Part shown: piece after piece, positions 1 through 12,515 of the stretch
How positions within the stretch are numbered: position 1 is the first letter of the stretch
Layout of the letters: every line of letters begins with the position of its first letter
Source: Capronia americana
Lineage: Eukaryota > Ascomycota > Eurotiomycetes > Chaetothyriales > Herpotrichiellaceae
Reading direction: 5' to 3'
Length of the DNA: 64,000 nt
Assembly: GCA_016110215.1 (NCBI GenBank)
Contig: JADWQD010000010.1
Span: 1,798,001 to 1,862,000, forward strand
The notes under the pieces: generated by a model
The model's input: the letters and a program-made list of their open reading frames with translations, nothing else
Told to the model about the DNA's origin: nothing
Database searches by the model: none
Translations under genes and position numbers: made by a program

Positions 1-1138
1 AGTTGCTTGAGCAGAGATTTGTACTCCAAGAATTGATCGAGCAGGTCATTCGTGTAGGTCGAGGCCATGTCGTAGTCGAGCAGGCTTGACGACCACCAGG
101 CAGGAGCCGACTTATGGAAGTCTTTCAAGTGGTCCCACTTTGTAATGATCGCGTAGCAGTATTCGGGATGCACCGAAACCCGGGCCGGAAATTCCGTGGC
201 CGCTTGGAACAGGCTGGCCATGTTCCACGGTTGCTGAGGATCTTTGACCTGGCCACCACCTCTCCAATTAACCGCATAGTTGACCTCGCTGAGCGACTCG
301 CTGCTCGTCTTGTCGAAGCCACCATTACCTTCGCCCTGGAATGCACTCATTGAAATGCTGAGTTGCGCCTTGATGTGCTCGGCGCTGTCCGTGTCCTTGG
401 TGACCATGCTCACGATCGCATTGAATTCGCCACCCTTGACCCACCCAGAGATGAACCCGTCGCCATATGCCCCAATGAACTGCTCTTTGCTTCCATAAAC
501 GGCGTCGACCTTGTTGAATGCCATGGCGGAGGTGTCAGGCTGCACAAGGTCGTTCATGACTTTGACCGTCAAAATATAGGTCAAGCTGCTGTCCCTGACT
601 TTGTCCTCCTGTACAAAGGCACCGCTGCCACTTGCTGTCACGGTTCCCATCTTCACCGAGGCCGCAGCCGAGATGTTGAGGTTCTCCAGTGCATCAGATA
701 CTTTGTTCGTCACCGTCGTCTTGTAATCAACCACCTGTGGGATGGTGTCGTCGGGGGTAACTGGGAAGAGCTTGACACGCTCCTTGATATTTGCGATGTC
801 TGCAATGTCCTTGGAAGCGGTAGGATCTGTTGAAGGATCGGCCGCTTTGAGGGCATGGCGATCTACCTTGCCAACTGCGTCGGGACCAGTAGGAGTAGTT
901 GTTGAGCCGCCGGTGGAGGTCTCAGTTTGCGGTGGACTCACAACCAAAGGCGTCGGAGCAGTGAATTTCAACTCAACGGCCTCCTTAAATGTTACGACAT
1001 TTTCCATGCATACTTGTTGAAGGTACGTATTATAGCCCTAGAAATATGAGTCCACAGGCACGATATGAGACGGGGCGAGACCAAACTCACCTGACCAAGT
1101 CGCATTGACTGGTCAAAAGGCACGAGTATCAAAGGCAT
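1..1138 (-). CDS. MACPF-like (perforin-fold) protein, 3' end cut by window edge
   Basis: Two exons are visible: 1091-1138, then 1-1037 running off the window. The intron at 1038-1090 is 53 bp (GTGAGT...CTAG). The ATG at 1138 gives a 16-residue first exon, and the frame then stays open for a total of about 361 residues. After a Thr/Pro-rich stretch (about 50-90), the motif YGDGFISGW begins near residue 207 and continues into GGEFNA, followed by a Gly/Asn-rich strand region. This resembles the signature region of fungal MACPF-like proteins, whose relatives form membrane pores. No signal peptide is evident. It is divergent from the gene at 2015, which carries a similar motif. The family call rests on motif resemblance; the biological role (defence, competition, development) is unknown. 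Confidence 0.6.
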
Positions 1139-2014
1139 GCTGAAGGTGGGTAAAGGCAGGGAGTGAAAACGACGAGCTGAGAACAGAACAGTTTCCCATG
1201 GTCGATTGAAACAGAAAACGCAACATACCTTATAGTTCTGGTGATCTCTCGACTCACCGTTCTTTATCCTTGCCGGTCAAGAAAGCGGGCCTCAAGTGGA
1301 CGGCTTGACCTTCAGCTCCCAGTCTGGGAATATCGAGAATCGACCTGCATGTGGCTGTGGCACGTAGCCAGCCATGGACACGGGCCGTAGCACTCTCCAT
1401 GTTAAAGGCAATGTAGCTTCTTCATCGAGCCTATGTGTTGATGGATGCAATGTGAGGGAAGGGTAAATGGAAAGTGAGGAAACTCGGCGTCCTTGGCGAC
1501 TAGCGCGCGGGGTCGATGGAGGCGCAAGCTGAGGGAAGAGCTTTCCGCTTCCTCTCGCACACACGCTTTCGGCTTCATGGTGAGCTGTAAAGAACGGTTA
1601 CCACTTCTGGGCCTGCGGAGTGCATGACTGCATGGCTTTCAGCTCCAAATCTAGACCGCAGGCCACGCCTCGCGACATTTTTGCATCGTCCCCGGTCGTC
1701 ATGTCTCATGTTGGCGGCTTGCAGAGCTGAAAGGCCTGTCCAATCCGAAATGCAAAATCCCGTCCATTTCAAAGATGGCGGTCCGTGATATTGGCTTTTA
1801 TCTATATTGCGAAGATGCAGGAATTTGCGTTTCTGACCCTTTCTAGATAGCTCTTAGAAACTCGGGGCCTTTATCTGGAAGCTCTTATAGCATCAGATCT
1901 TGCCTTGTAGTAGCCTGCGTGCGACTGACTGTGGGATAGTTGTGAGCCCACCCAGAGTACTTGCTCACGAGTCCAGCTTTTCATCAGGACAATCTCAAGG
2001 AACTGGAAGCGCCG
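1139..2014. other. Intergenic region between divergent MACPF-like genes
   Basis: About 880 bp separate the two divergent start codons. I see no convincing coding frame or RNA gene, and it presumably holds both promoters. I could not pick out a clear shared TATA box or operator. Confidence 0.5.
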
Positions 2015-3153
2015 ATGGACGGCGACGACGACTGGGATATTCGACTCCTCTCGATTCACAAACAAGCCTCAGCAAAGGCTCCCTTCAACGTCCCAGTTCC
2101 TAACTTGAGCGATTTTCAACTTCAGAGCAGATCATTCGGGCCCGAGGTCTTCGAAACGAAGGTGGTTGAGATTGGGCTCTTCTCTGCTTTCGACTCAAAG
2201 CTAGCGACCGCACCAGATCTCGGGCCATTCCAGGCAGACTCGCCCTTTCAGCTTCGAAACAACTACGACGTTACGGTCACACCATTAGGCCGGAACAGCT
2301 TCTCGGATGTGACCAGCACCTCGTCTTCATCCTCTTACGAGCACCTTTCTGCTTCAGTGGGGGTAGGAATCGACTGTGCGGTTTTCGGAGGTTCCGTGTC
2401 AGTTTCGTACGACAAGTACGTCACTACGAACACAGACGTATGTTCGCTGCTTGCAGGGATCCTTCGCACGAAGTTGACTTGATGGGTTAGGGTCTCAAGC
2501 ACAGCCAGCACGCCGTGTGCTATGACTTGGCTATACGGTACCTCAGCGCACCGCCACTGTCAGACGCGGCCAAACAGGTTCTTCGTGAGCAAGGAGAAGC
2601 CGCATTCCAGGTGAAATTCGGCGACTACTTCTTAGGTGGAGTTGTGACGGGCGCAGAGGCTGGTCTTCTCATGTCGTATGCTCACTCCGACCGAGAGGAG
2701 ACGGAAATCACGCGCTTTACCATCACTGTCAAGGTCCTCTTCTGGAGCGAAAGCCACACCGAGGAAACTGTGCACACTGACACCATAGAGACTTCATCTT
2801 TGACATTCACATCATTCAACACCCTCGAACCTGGGCCCTCGAGGATCAATACCGCTCCAGGGCCCGGCGGGATCGGGATAACCTCACAGAACCCAACCCT
2901 GCTAGATACACAAGCGCGAGTTCAGGAACTGACGTCGACAGCTCAGAAGTTGTCCACACTTGTAGCCGCAAAGAGGCCGTTCATCTTCGGGACAGAGCTA
3001 AGTACACAGGATTGGGACACTGGCGGCACATTCATTGTGACCCATGCCGCCACGCGGTTGACAAGGATGTGTCAATCCGGCGTCTTGCAGATCCAGCTCA
3101 TCCCCTATACTGTGTTGCGGGAATACCAGGAAGTGCTCGGCTCCACGATCTGA
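2015..3153 (+). CDS. MACPF-like (perforin-fold) protein
   Basis: Two exons, 2015-2437 and 2491-3153, flank a 53-bp phase-0 intron (GTATGT...TTAG) and encode 362 residues. The first in-frame ATG is at 2015; the frame extends upstream only through non-ATG codons. Residues 110-140 are rich in short Ser/Val/Gly strands. The motif FGDYFLGG lies at 184-191 and runs into a Gly/Ala-rich segment, matching the G-D-x-F-x-x-G pattern in the divergent neighbour and resembling the MACPF signature region. There is no N-terminal signal peptide. The two genes look like distant duplicates sharing a promoter region. Other beta-rich pore-former families are possible; the assignment is moderate. Confidence 0.55.
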
Positions 3154-3553
3154 GCGATGGGGAGCGTAAGTGTGCGAGTTGCTGACACGGCACGCTACTG
3201 GCAGGGGCTCGTTACATTTAGTAATTACTTTTCGACGAATTGCTGGTGTCCGGACCGTAGCAATATGCCGCAGCAAGACTTGTGTAGAATCGCGGCTGGA
3301 CGCCTCCGTGGATAGTCGACGTCGCCGCCACCGACCAATCCGAGGCCGAAAGAGTTTAACCGAATTCCGCCTCGGCATCCGAGATAGCAGAGCATTCCAC
3401 CCTTCCCCCCTCCTCGTCAGGATAAACGAGCCAAGGCGAAGCGAGGGTTCAAATGCGCCTTCGACCGCAACAATGTGTTGTCTGCCTTGTCCCATCTCCG
3501 AAAAGCTGCCAGCCTTGCAATTCCATCCATCGTGACGACCGGAAACTGCCAAG
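3154..3553. other. Intergenic region
   Basis: 400 bp upstream of the acyl-CoA ligase. Frames here are short and lack family motifs. Presumed 3' end of the MACPF-like gene and promoter of the ligase. Confidence 0.5.
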
Positions 3554-5386
3554 ATGCCTCCCCGCAAGACAATCTACCTCCCCAGAAAGGACTATGAGCT
3601 TCCGGACATCGATATCTTGACCTTGATATACGACTCTCCTGAATCCTGGACCCAAGAATCGACCGTGCTTCACGCCGAGGCCGCGCTGCCTTCCAACGCC
3701 GTCACAAAGGCCCAAGGCCGCATGTACACCAAACGACTAGCGTGGGTTTTCAGGCACGTCTTCTCCATCGGCACGAATGGCCCAGGCAAAGACGTCGTGG
3801 TCTGCATCTCTTCCGGGCAGATACTGCTGAGTAACATCTTCTACGGGGTCATTGCCGCCGGAGGGGTATTCTCGGCCGCGAGTTCATCTTTCACGGCAGG
3901 AGAGCTGGCCCGGCAGATTAAGCAGGGACAGAGCTCCTGTATAGTTTGCAGTGAGGACTGCAGGGACGTCGCAATGAAAGCCGCGGAGGAATGTGGTGTG
4001 CCGACGAGCAGAGTTTTGGTGCTGGAGAGTATGGGTGGGAAGCGCGCGCTCAGGGATGTAGAGAAGAAGGGCCGCAACTGGCTGGACGGTGGAGAAGAAG
4101 AGTGGATTCGGAAACGTGAATTGTTGGAGTGGGAAAAGATCACAGATCCGAAGACATTGAAGGATCGAGTGGTCTGCTTACTCTACAGCAGCGGAACGAC
4201 GGGCGTTCCAAAAGGTGAGTCTTTCCAAGTTTCTCTGGAGGCTGTGGGCCATGCTGACGGCAATATCCAGGAGTCAATATCTCGCACGCAAATCTCGTTT
4301 CCGAGGGCTTGATTCCGCAATACCAAATACGCGAACATTTCGCGCACCAGCGTCGCCTCAATCCAGCCTACAAGTTCGAATACCGCACACTAGCACACCT
4401 CCCCACGGCCCACATTGCCGGGTGTCAGGGCTACTTCGTCAACCCATCCATCTCTGGCGGGCCCGTATTTTGGATGCCGAAATTCGACTTCCCACTCTTT
4501 CTCGAATACAACAGACGCTACAAGATCACGTACTTCTTCACCGTCCCACCGATATACCTGCTCATTGCGAAGAGCCCTCTCGTTACCGACCAGTTTGCGA
4601 ATCTCGTGCACGCGGTAACCGGCGCGGCACCTATGGGCGCCGAATTACAGGCCATGGCGGAGAAGAAGTTGGGATGTCAGATCTCTCAAACCTGGGGACT
4701 TTCGGAAACGACGGGCAGTGTGACGGCCATGCCCTGGGACCAAAAGGATGAGACGGGGAGCGTGTCTCCTTTATTACCCAACGTGCGGATGCGGATCGTA
4801 GACGACGACGAGAACGACGTCGAAGAAGGTCAGGAAGGAGAATTCATCCTCCAGGGACCCATGGTCACGACGGGCTACTGGGGCAATGAAGCCGCGACGA
4901 AAGAGGCGTTCTCCAAGGATGGCAAATGGTTCAAGACCGGCGACGTGGGGCTCTGCAAAGGTGGTAAATTCTACGTGGTGGATCGGAAAAAGGCAAGTTC
5001 TCCACTCTCATGGCCACGAAGCTCCCCATCCTAACTGACACTCCCAGGAATTGATCAAGTACAAGGGCCTCCAAGTCGCGCCCGCCGAGTTGGAAGCCGT
5101 TCTCCTCTCGCACAACCTGATCCTCGACGCAGCTGTCATCGGCGTCCCCGACCCGTCCGGCAGTGGCAACGAATTACCCCGCGCGTACGTCGTGGCCGAC
5201 AAGTCCAAGATCTCGGACCACGAGATCAAAGCCTTTGTCAGCCAGAACCTAGCCCAGCACAAGCAGCTGAGAGGCGGTGTGATTTATCTGGACGCCATCC
5301 CCAAGAGCGCGAGCGGGAAGATTCTCCGGCGGGAGTTGAGAGAAATGGCCAAGCGGGAGCGCGTGGCGGGACAGGCGAAGATCTAA
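3554..5386 (+). CDS. AMP-dependent acyl-CoA synthetase, 4-coumarate-CoA ligase-like
   Basis: Three exons, 3554-4214, 4271-4992 and 5048-5386, encode 573 residues of the ANL superfamily. These enzymes activate a carboxylic acid with ATP to an acyl-adenylate and then form a CoA thioester. The AMP-binding motif SSGTTGVPKG is at 212-221 and is completed across intron 1. WGLSETTG, the KTGDVG segment, DRKKELIKYKG (across intron 2) and the C-terminal catalytic-lysine region PKSASGKILRREL are all intact. Intron 2 begins with GC rather than GT; using the next GT would destroy the DRKKELIKYKG motif. The protein ends in AKI, a plausible type 1 peroxisome signal. The substrate could be an aromatic or a fatty acid; the sequence does not decide. 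Confidence 0.9.
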
Positions 5387-6697
5387 GCATAGAGACAAGA
5401 GAGATTTCTCGATGTGGTTTCTCGCTTGAGCAGATCTAAGAAAGGGTACAAGACAGACCGCTGGATGTGATTTCTCTCTTACCCGAACCCGTACTGCTAG
5501 CCTGCCAGTCAGTCAGTCGGGGATGGGAATGCTGGCTGGACGGAGTCATAGACGCATGGATTAGATAGAAGACGAAATATAAGCGGCGCGGAGCAGACAT
5601 CATCAATCGCCATGGCTATCCATTCATGACTCTGTTTTTCTGATAGCACTCACCCCCACGTACAGAGTACAGAGTATGGAACACGGAACACAGTATGGAA
5701 GTAAGTATAGAGGAGAAGTCATTGGATTGCATAGCATAGCACAGCATAGCATCGCATCGCATGATTTTGCTCTTCCAGGCCCCCACGCCAGGGGCCAGTA
5801 CAGACACGGAGTAGCAACGCATGGAAGGAGTACCAAAGAACGGGGGCAGCAAGAACGAAAGAGCAACTACAAAGTACTTACACTCCCGTGTGGAAATGGC
5901 AATTTCGCGGAAATAGGGTGGTCCCTCACTGCTGCTGCTGCTGCTGCTTTGACTATTAATTAGCGAGAAAATTACTGATCGTAGTCTGATTCGAGGACGC
6001 CGCCGTTGCAGCACTCATCTGGACTGTGAGTTTTGAAAAATGGAAGCTCGCAGGATCGGATCTCTAGAAGGAGGAAAGTACAGTATGTAGTGTACAGTTT
6101 CCAAAAAATCATTCCCTAGTTAGTTAGTTAGCCAGCTCTCAAGGGGAAGAACTTTATCGTGGACTGGACTGTCGCATCGGGGAGTGAGTGCTCTATCATA
6201 TAGCATTTGATTTATTGAAAGAATAGGATAGAATCTTGAAGCTTGATGTTATTGTTATTGAAAAACTCCGCAGGTTCGGGCCTACACCAATTTTCTGACA
6301 GAGCTCGCTGTTCTCTCGTTGAACAAATTCTGACTAGACTCGGGCTGGGCTGCCGAGAGCTGTATGTAATTGACCATCCGCTGAGACTTTCTTTTCCTTC
6401 CCTTCCCGTTGTCGGCACGGTGCCCGGTGCCCGATGGCTGCAAGAAAGATCGTTTCGAGCCGGGACGTGCCCTTTCCGCGGGCCGGCCCCCTAGTTCAGA
6501 GACTGAAAGTGACAAGGCCGAAGAGGATTCAATGGTAGTTACGAGGAGGTTAATAGCTTACAACGAGACGTGCTCGCCATGCAATTCATGAGCCTGTACA
6601 CATATGTAGGGTTGGTCGAAATCAGACGAGTACTAAGGATTTCACCAAAGTCTCCGGCATAACCTCTCCCCATTTCCTTCCTCTTCATCGACGGATC
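5387..6697. other. Intergenic region between convergent genes
   Basis: 1.3 kb with no supported gene. It contains a run of CATAGCA/CATCGCA-like words near 5730-5762, a CTG microsatellite and T/A-rich stretches. It lies between the 3' ends of the ligase and the permease. Confidence 0.5.
5929..5946. repeat. CTG trinucleotide microsatellite, 6 units
   Basis: Six uninterrupted CTG units in non-coding DNA. The flanking sequence shows no coding frame worth calling. Confidence 0.9.
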
Positions 6698-8292
6698 TCA
6701 CACCGAGTTCGAGTTGTCAGCACAAGACCACGCCGCCGACCCTCCCGAGGCTTTGTAGGTATCAATGATGCCCACAACAGACCCGTAGGTGCCGCCGATC
6801 ATGAGGAAAGTTCCCGAGACAATCACAAAGACAGACCAGCAAACCATCAGGGTCAATCTGGTGGTTCGTTCGGCCTTGAATCTGCTCCAGTTGTCGTACA
6901 ACCACATGCAACCCATGGGCTGGAACGACATGAGGGTTCCGAGCAAGGCGCCGATGAGGGAGACGAGGCCGCCGAAGACAGGGATCGCGCTCGCGACCAC
7001 GTAGGCCACGATTGCAATCCCGCCCGTACAGCTCAGCCAGGTTGCCCAATGCCTCGCCGTGTTCTCGGTGAGGTGGTGAGTGCCGCGCAAAAGCCGCACA
7101 AAGATGTACTTGGCTGCTATGTGGATGACAAGGGTGGTTGTGACAACAAGCCCCGGGAGGGCAAACCCGTAACCGATCTTCTTGAGCAGGGGGCCGGCCG
7201 ATCCCAGCGCAGGCGACGCCACGTATGAGCCGCAGAAGTAGTAGACCACAACGCCGATAGTGATGTATGTCACCGTGACGACAGTCTGGCAGATCACCAG
7301 AGACCGTGTGTAGTGTCGGGGATCGCGCATTTCGCAAACGATCGAGAAGAAGGCGGGCGTGCCGGCGTAGGCGAACACCAGGGAGGAGCAAGCGGAGATG
7401 GCGTCGGTGAAGGATGGATGGTTGGTGATCTTGTAATCGGAGTGGAAGGTCCCTTCTTTGGGTGCGGCGGAAGGGCGGTCCTGGACGCCGACAGCGATCG
7501 TGACGGTGAAGACTTGTGGAAGGGTCAGTCCGCACTCTGTACGACCGAGGGTGGAGGAATGACTTACTTGCTGTCAAAATGCAGACCAATCCGACCCAGG
7601 CGAGCCAGCTGATTTTATGAAGCGTCTGGATGCTTCCGAGGCCGAAGCCTACAACGGCAGCGATGGCAACGAAAATCGCAGTACATGCTCCGTGGGAGGA
7701 GACGGCATTCAGCCCAATCGAAATGCCCAGCATGCCAGCTCCGGCGACGAAGATCCAGACTGTGCAAAATTAGCCAGCAGCCATCATCGCCAACTCTCCC
7801 GAGACCTACAAAGGATAAATGCTGCGGCGAGCGTCTCTCGTCCAATCCGACCGAACAGCAATTGACCAACGTCGTCGATGCCATAGACGGAGCGATGTCG
7901 AAGTTTGAATATGCCGATCATGTAGTCCGACCAGGTGGTGATCACGGCAATGGTGATCAGGATAATGATACCGGGAATCATGCCGAGCACGTCAAAGACG
8001 GCGGGAATCGAGAGGACCCCGAGACCGATCTGCGTCTTCATCATGAGTGCCGCCGTTCCTATCCAGCCGACCTAGACGCGTTGTCAGTTTGTGAAAGACG
8101 GTATGCTGTGCGAGAGACACTGACATTGCGATAATTGGGACCACCTTCCACAATCTCCCCAAAGACATCGTCGACAATAGAAACACGTCTCCCCGTCACA
8201 GACAGACGACGCCCACTCTCGTCCACACTGTATCGGTACTCGTTTTGGGCGACGACAGCGCCGTCCACTTGGTCGATCTTCTTTTCCTCCAT
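6698..8292 (-). CDS. Neutral amino acid permease, Aa_trans (AAAP) family
   Basis: Four exons, 8125-8292, 7810-8071, 7568-7759 and 6698-7512, are joined by introns of 50-55 bp and encode 478 residues. The hydrophilic N-terminus of about 57 residues is followed by GWIGTAALMMKTQIGLGVLS, a first helix typical of fungal neutral amino acid transporters related to Neurospora mtr. About ten or eleven hydrophobic segments follow, including YAGTPAFFSIVCEMRDP, a conserved loop. Length matches the family. Likely a plasma membrane proton-coupled importer of neutral/aromatic amino acids, though the substrate cannot be read from the sequence. The ATG at 8292 was chosen because the frame upstream offers only GTG. 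Confidence 0.88.
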
Positions 8293-9746
8293 TGTTTGAA
8301 GGGAGTGGGTGGTAATAGATGAAAATGAGGGATGCTCATGATCTGACTGTGGCACTTCGGGATGCGGAAGCTCTAATAAGCTCTCGAGAGGGGGAATTCT
8401 GCGGTGAAACTCGCAAACAACACCCGTAACCAGTTCTTGGACGTGGCTAGGATGTTGGGTCTATACGGAGACGCCACCACTCAGCGGGCTCAATTCGTGG
8501 GCCAACTAAATTTATCGGGGTGTCAACCGCGAAATCTGGGGTCCCCGCCATCCTCGGCTCCTCCTCCGTAGTGAATTCCACTCGACCCAATTTGAAGGTG
8601 AAGCGATGCGAACGAGTGACGATGCGCGAGCACACAGTCTTGTGGCAACGGCGCGCACAATGCCGACGAAATCAGATACGCCCAGCCGAAGATCTGGATA
8701 AATCGAGGTGTCCGGCGGAAGATCCATGGTAGTTGAGGTGTCCATGCCGTCTTGCTGTACGTCCGAACTGTCCAGCCATGAAACAACTCGCCGAGAACGG
8801 AAGCACCTGGGCAGTCGTCAGGGTTTCGCAGCCCACCACGCCACAGATGATTGAACACGGGATGGAGATCTCCGAGGACGAATCAGTGTCAACAGCGTTG
8901 AATTGCCATATTTGACGGGCATGCGCAAATTGGCGAGTGGGAGCACAAGACGTCGAACAGTTGCAGTTCAGCTAGAGTAAGTGGATTTCAACGGACACTT
9001 ACTGTAATGTCCAGCTGAGGAGCAGCTTATCACCGCTTCTTTGTCAAGGTCGTCAACTATTCATCTGGAAACCCTTCAGAGCGTGCAGTCTCATATCTTG
9101 CCTCAGCACAGCCCAAGCTGAGGATTGACCACTGCCATAATACTGTACGTGCTGCGCCGATGCCCGAGTGCTTGGGTTACAGTTCCCCATAGTCCGTATT
9201 GCAGGCTAAGCGCGAGTAGCCGACAGTCTCGGAGGTGGGCCCGATCCTTCGGATCGCATCTTGTCCAGAGCCGGAAGGGGAGCGGAATTCCCCGGTGCGA
9301 CCGTCAATTAGCTAATTATTTGCAACACAAACTGGACGTTTGGTCTGGCGAGTCGCCTTTCGGTATGACTTGCCATAGACTTCTCAGCGACAGGCCTGTG
9401 AGCTCAAGTTTGACTTTCAAAATCTGTATCCTGCAAGGTAACGAAGTGAGAAGCGGGAACACACCAACTGTACCTCGGCGACATGATCTCAGCAAGGAAG
9501 AGCTTAGGGTGAATGAATCTGTTATCGATTAATGTACGTGTGTGTGAGTGTGGTCATCATAGGAGGCATAGACCATCCTCATTCTCAGCGCCTCCTCGCC
9601 TGCAGGAAATCTCGCTCAGAATGTCCAAATCCCTCGGTCATGAGGATCGCTCGGCTCCCTTTTATCCAACGCGCCTTGAACAAAATAAGTAAGCACTTGC
9701 CGAGAGGAATACTAGACCTGACAGCAGCAGTCAAAGGAGCGACTTT
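8293..9746. other. Intergenic region
   Basis: 1.45 kb between the permease start and the 3' end of alpha-actinin. Short open frames occur on both strands, but none has motifs, convincing splice signals or a good start context. I see no RNA gene. Confidence 0.5.
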
Positions 9747-11797
9747 TCACCTCCTCGGCGTGGTGGGCGGCGTGATGCCATTCGCCCGACCTCGGTCCGA
9801 CGGGTCTCTCTGCTGCCCGTCACCTATCATGCCCTGCATAAAAGTAATATAGTCGTATTTCGGCACGTTCCTGTCGGCCTCCATGTCCGGCCCGGTATGT
9901 TCGGGCATGCTGCTCAGAAGATCTTCAATCAAATCATCCGGAATGAGCGAATGCCTCAGGTCCATCTCAGTGACGTAGGGTTTCCCGTCCGCCACCTCGC
10001 GGAATGACTGGAACACTTGCTCCGAGCTGTTCTGATCCTCCGTCACGGAGACCATGAAACGGATGAACTGTTCGAAGCCCACACCGCGGGACTCCCGTTG
10101 GCGACGCGAGACAGGTGACATCATGGGATCGATGCCGCTGTGGCACACTTCGACAAACTTGTCGTGCATTTCGTGTTCGTCGTAAACCAGTCCCAAACTG
10201 GCAAGCGCGGCGCTGAATTCGAGCTCCGTGAGGGCGTTGGTGCCATCGCGGTCGAAATGGCGAAACACCGATTCGAATTCCTCGAGCTGGATGGGCGTGA
10301 GGTTGGTCATATCACGAGCAACCATTTGGTTCTCGAGGAACGTCAACTTCTTCTGCACACTGGCCTTGACGAGGCTGAGCTCGTACAGCAGCTCGTCGTA
10401 CGTGTACGTCGTGTAATCATTCTCGTCAATGTTGGCCTCCTGGCACTTCTCATCGAGGATTGCTATGCCCTCGAGGTATTGCTCGAGCGGACCAAGATTG
10501 TCGGCGAGACGTTGCGCATGGTTCAATTGATCCTCGACATCACCTTCCAGACCCGAGACGGCGAGGGAAAGGGTGTTCAGGGTCAGTGCAAAATCGTTGG
10601 CCTTGTCGGCAAAGGTCTTTCTCAGCGCGTTCTTGATGTCCCGGATTGTCTCATTGATCAACTTGCTTCGGGCGTGCTCGTCGGTCCCCAGTGCCCCCCA
10701 CTCGTGGTCGAGGACTTCGAGTCTCAGTTCTGGCGGTGGCTGGTAGGGTCGGAGCCTGTAGGTGGAGAGTTTGGTCTTGATGTTGCCTAGGAGCGCTGCT
10801 AAGTCGGACTTCTCGGCCACCCACTTTCGTTTCTGGTTCCGCTTGAAGTTGGCCATCGCATTGGCTTGGGCTTTCGCGTCCGCGTACGTTCCCTGGAATT
10901 GGGAGTCGCGCCAGGTTTGGCGCTGTTGTCGGATGTGCTGCAGGAGAGCACGCATTCGCTTCTCGTACGCCGACTCCATCTCCCATGCCCCCTGCATGTT
11001 GCTCACAAACTTTTCGACCCGTCTGCCTGCATTTTCCACCCTTTCCATGGCACTAAATGCATGGAACCAGTAGGCGATATACGTCATAAGTGATCTTTCG
11101 TCGGGTTTGGGGACGTCCGCCACGTCTTCGACGTCGAGCAGGTCTGGGATGCCGATCTCCCTGCTCGCAATCTCAAACGCCAACTTCATATTTCCCTTGT
11201 GGTCCGACTTGTCCAGCGTGTCGAAGTCGATCAGATCGGGCCGGTGGATATCCAAAAGCGCACAAAAGGCGAGCCCATTGTTCCATGAAGACGAGAAGTC
11301 CCGCACTTCAACGCCCTCGTAGCACGCTGTTTTCCGCTGACACCACAGCAGCAGACCCTCTTTAGCCGTCAGACCTTCTTCGTTGATGTCCGAGATGGTG
11401 AACCGCAGAATGAGCGTCCATATCAGCCCTAAAATGATCTTTCGGTTCCCATCAACCACATCCTCCGCGCCAATGTTTGTCATCTGGATCCCGCGATGTT
11501 TGATGAACTCGAGCGATTTATTGACGTTCTCGAATCTCTGCACCCGTAGACGAGGTTTCGCCGCATATCGACCGAGGGATTCATTGCTGAGGATTTCGAG
11601 GAGGTGGATGAGGATGATGCCGTCGGAGAGGTCTGTTACGAGGCTTTGGACGGCGACCTCACGGGGTTTGATCTTGTTATTGAGCCTGGGGACGTCAGTC
11701 TACCTGGGCCGGAAGGCGACGATGTACGCCGGGGCATGTACCATTTTGTAAACGTCTTTTCTTGGACATTCACCCATTGCTTCTCCAATAATACCAT
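9747..11797 (-). CDS. Alpha-actinin, actin-crosslinking protein
   Basis: Two exons, 11742-11797 and 9747-11685, with a 56-bp intron, encode 664 residues. The first exon (starting MVLLEKQWVNVQEKTF) joins LNNKIKPREV to complete the first actin-binding calponin-homology domain. A second CH domain follows (LLLWCQRKTACYEGVEVRDF), then a spectrin-like coiled rod of about 240 residues. At the C-terminus one recognisable EF-hand (DRDGTNALTELEF) precedes a degenerate second half. The length fits fungal alpha-actinins, which have a short rod compared with animal ones. The family crosslinks actin at the cytokinetic ring and at hyphal tips and septa. Start choice: ATG in good context (CAGCCATGG) just before the CH domain. 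Confidence 0.92.
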
Positions 11798-12515
11798 GGC
11801 TGCATGTCAGACGACAATGTATCTGGGTTCTCTCTGGTGGAATCGAGGATGGATATTCCGAAGTCTACGTCCGCGAGGCTGTCGATACGGTGCGAAGAAC
11901 AAAGTCGGTGGCGGCGATACGGTGATATCCAAAACTCCAGGGGATGAAACGGACAAACGCAGGTTTCAGCGCAGACAGACAACGGTCCGAGTGTCAGACT
12001 AATATGCAGTCACTGAGAGGATGATGTAGACTAGGTAAGTAATTTGTGATTCCCAGCTGAAAGCCAGCTGAAGGGAGCGTGAGGGGGTTAGTTCGCTCGG
12101 CCTTGTCTTGTTCCGAAAAGTAAACAAGACGCCAGCGGGGCAACGAGGCCAAGAGCGATTCCGCCAATCAGATCTTGCCGATTCCTTCTGACGTCGCTCA
12201 TTCTGGCATCAATGCCTCCTTGCCGTAGCGGTATCACTCTACTTGTCTTCCATGCAAACGAGCTTAGGTTAACATTGGTCTCGAAATGCGCTCACTGGTC
12301 TTTGTGGCGCCCTTTGAAGTAATGCGTGCACCATGAAAGAGGCCGCTACTTCTCTGAGACAATTGTGGCGGGACTTCCCAGCCATGACGCCATGACTTCA
12401 GTTACCTGCGAGATGAGCCCGCCAGTGACCTGGAGGCTCGTAGAGTTTGTCGTTCTTCATTAGGGTCTCGTTTCTTTTTTAACTCCGAAGGCATTCTCCT
12501 GTAGCACTTATCGAG
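11798..12515. other. Intergenic region between divergent genes
   Basis: About 720 bp between the alpha-actinin and GT8 start codons. It probably holds both promoters. No coding frame, tRNA or obvious repeat is visible. Confidence 0.5.

Noticed and set aside
10140..10790. 216-codon plus-strand frame
   Set aside because: Antisense of alpha-actinin.
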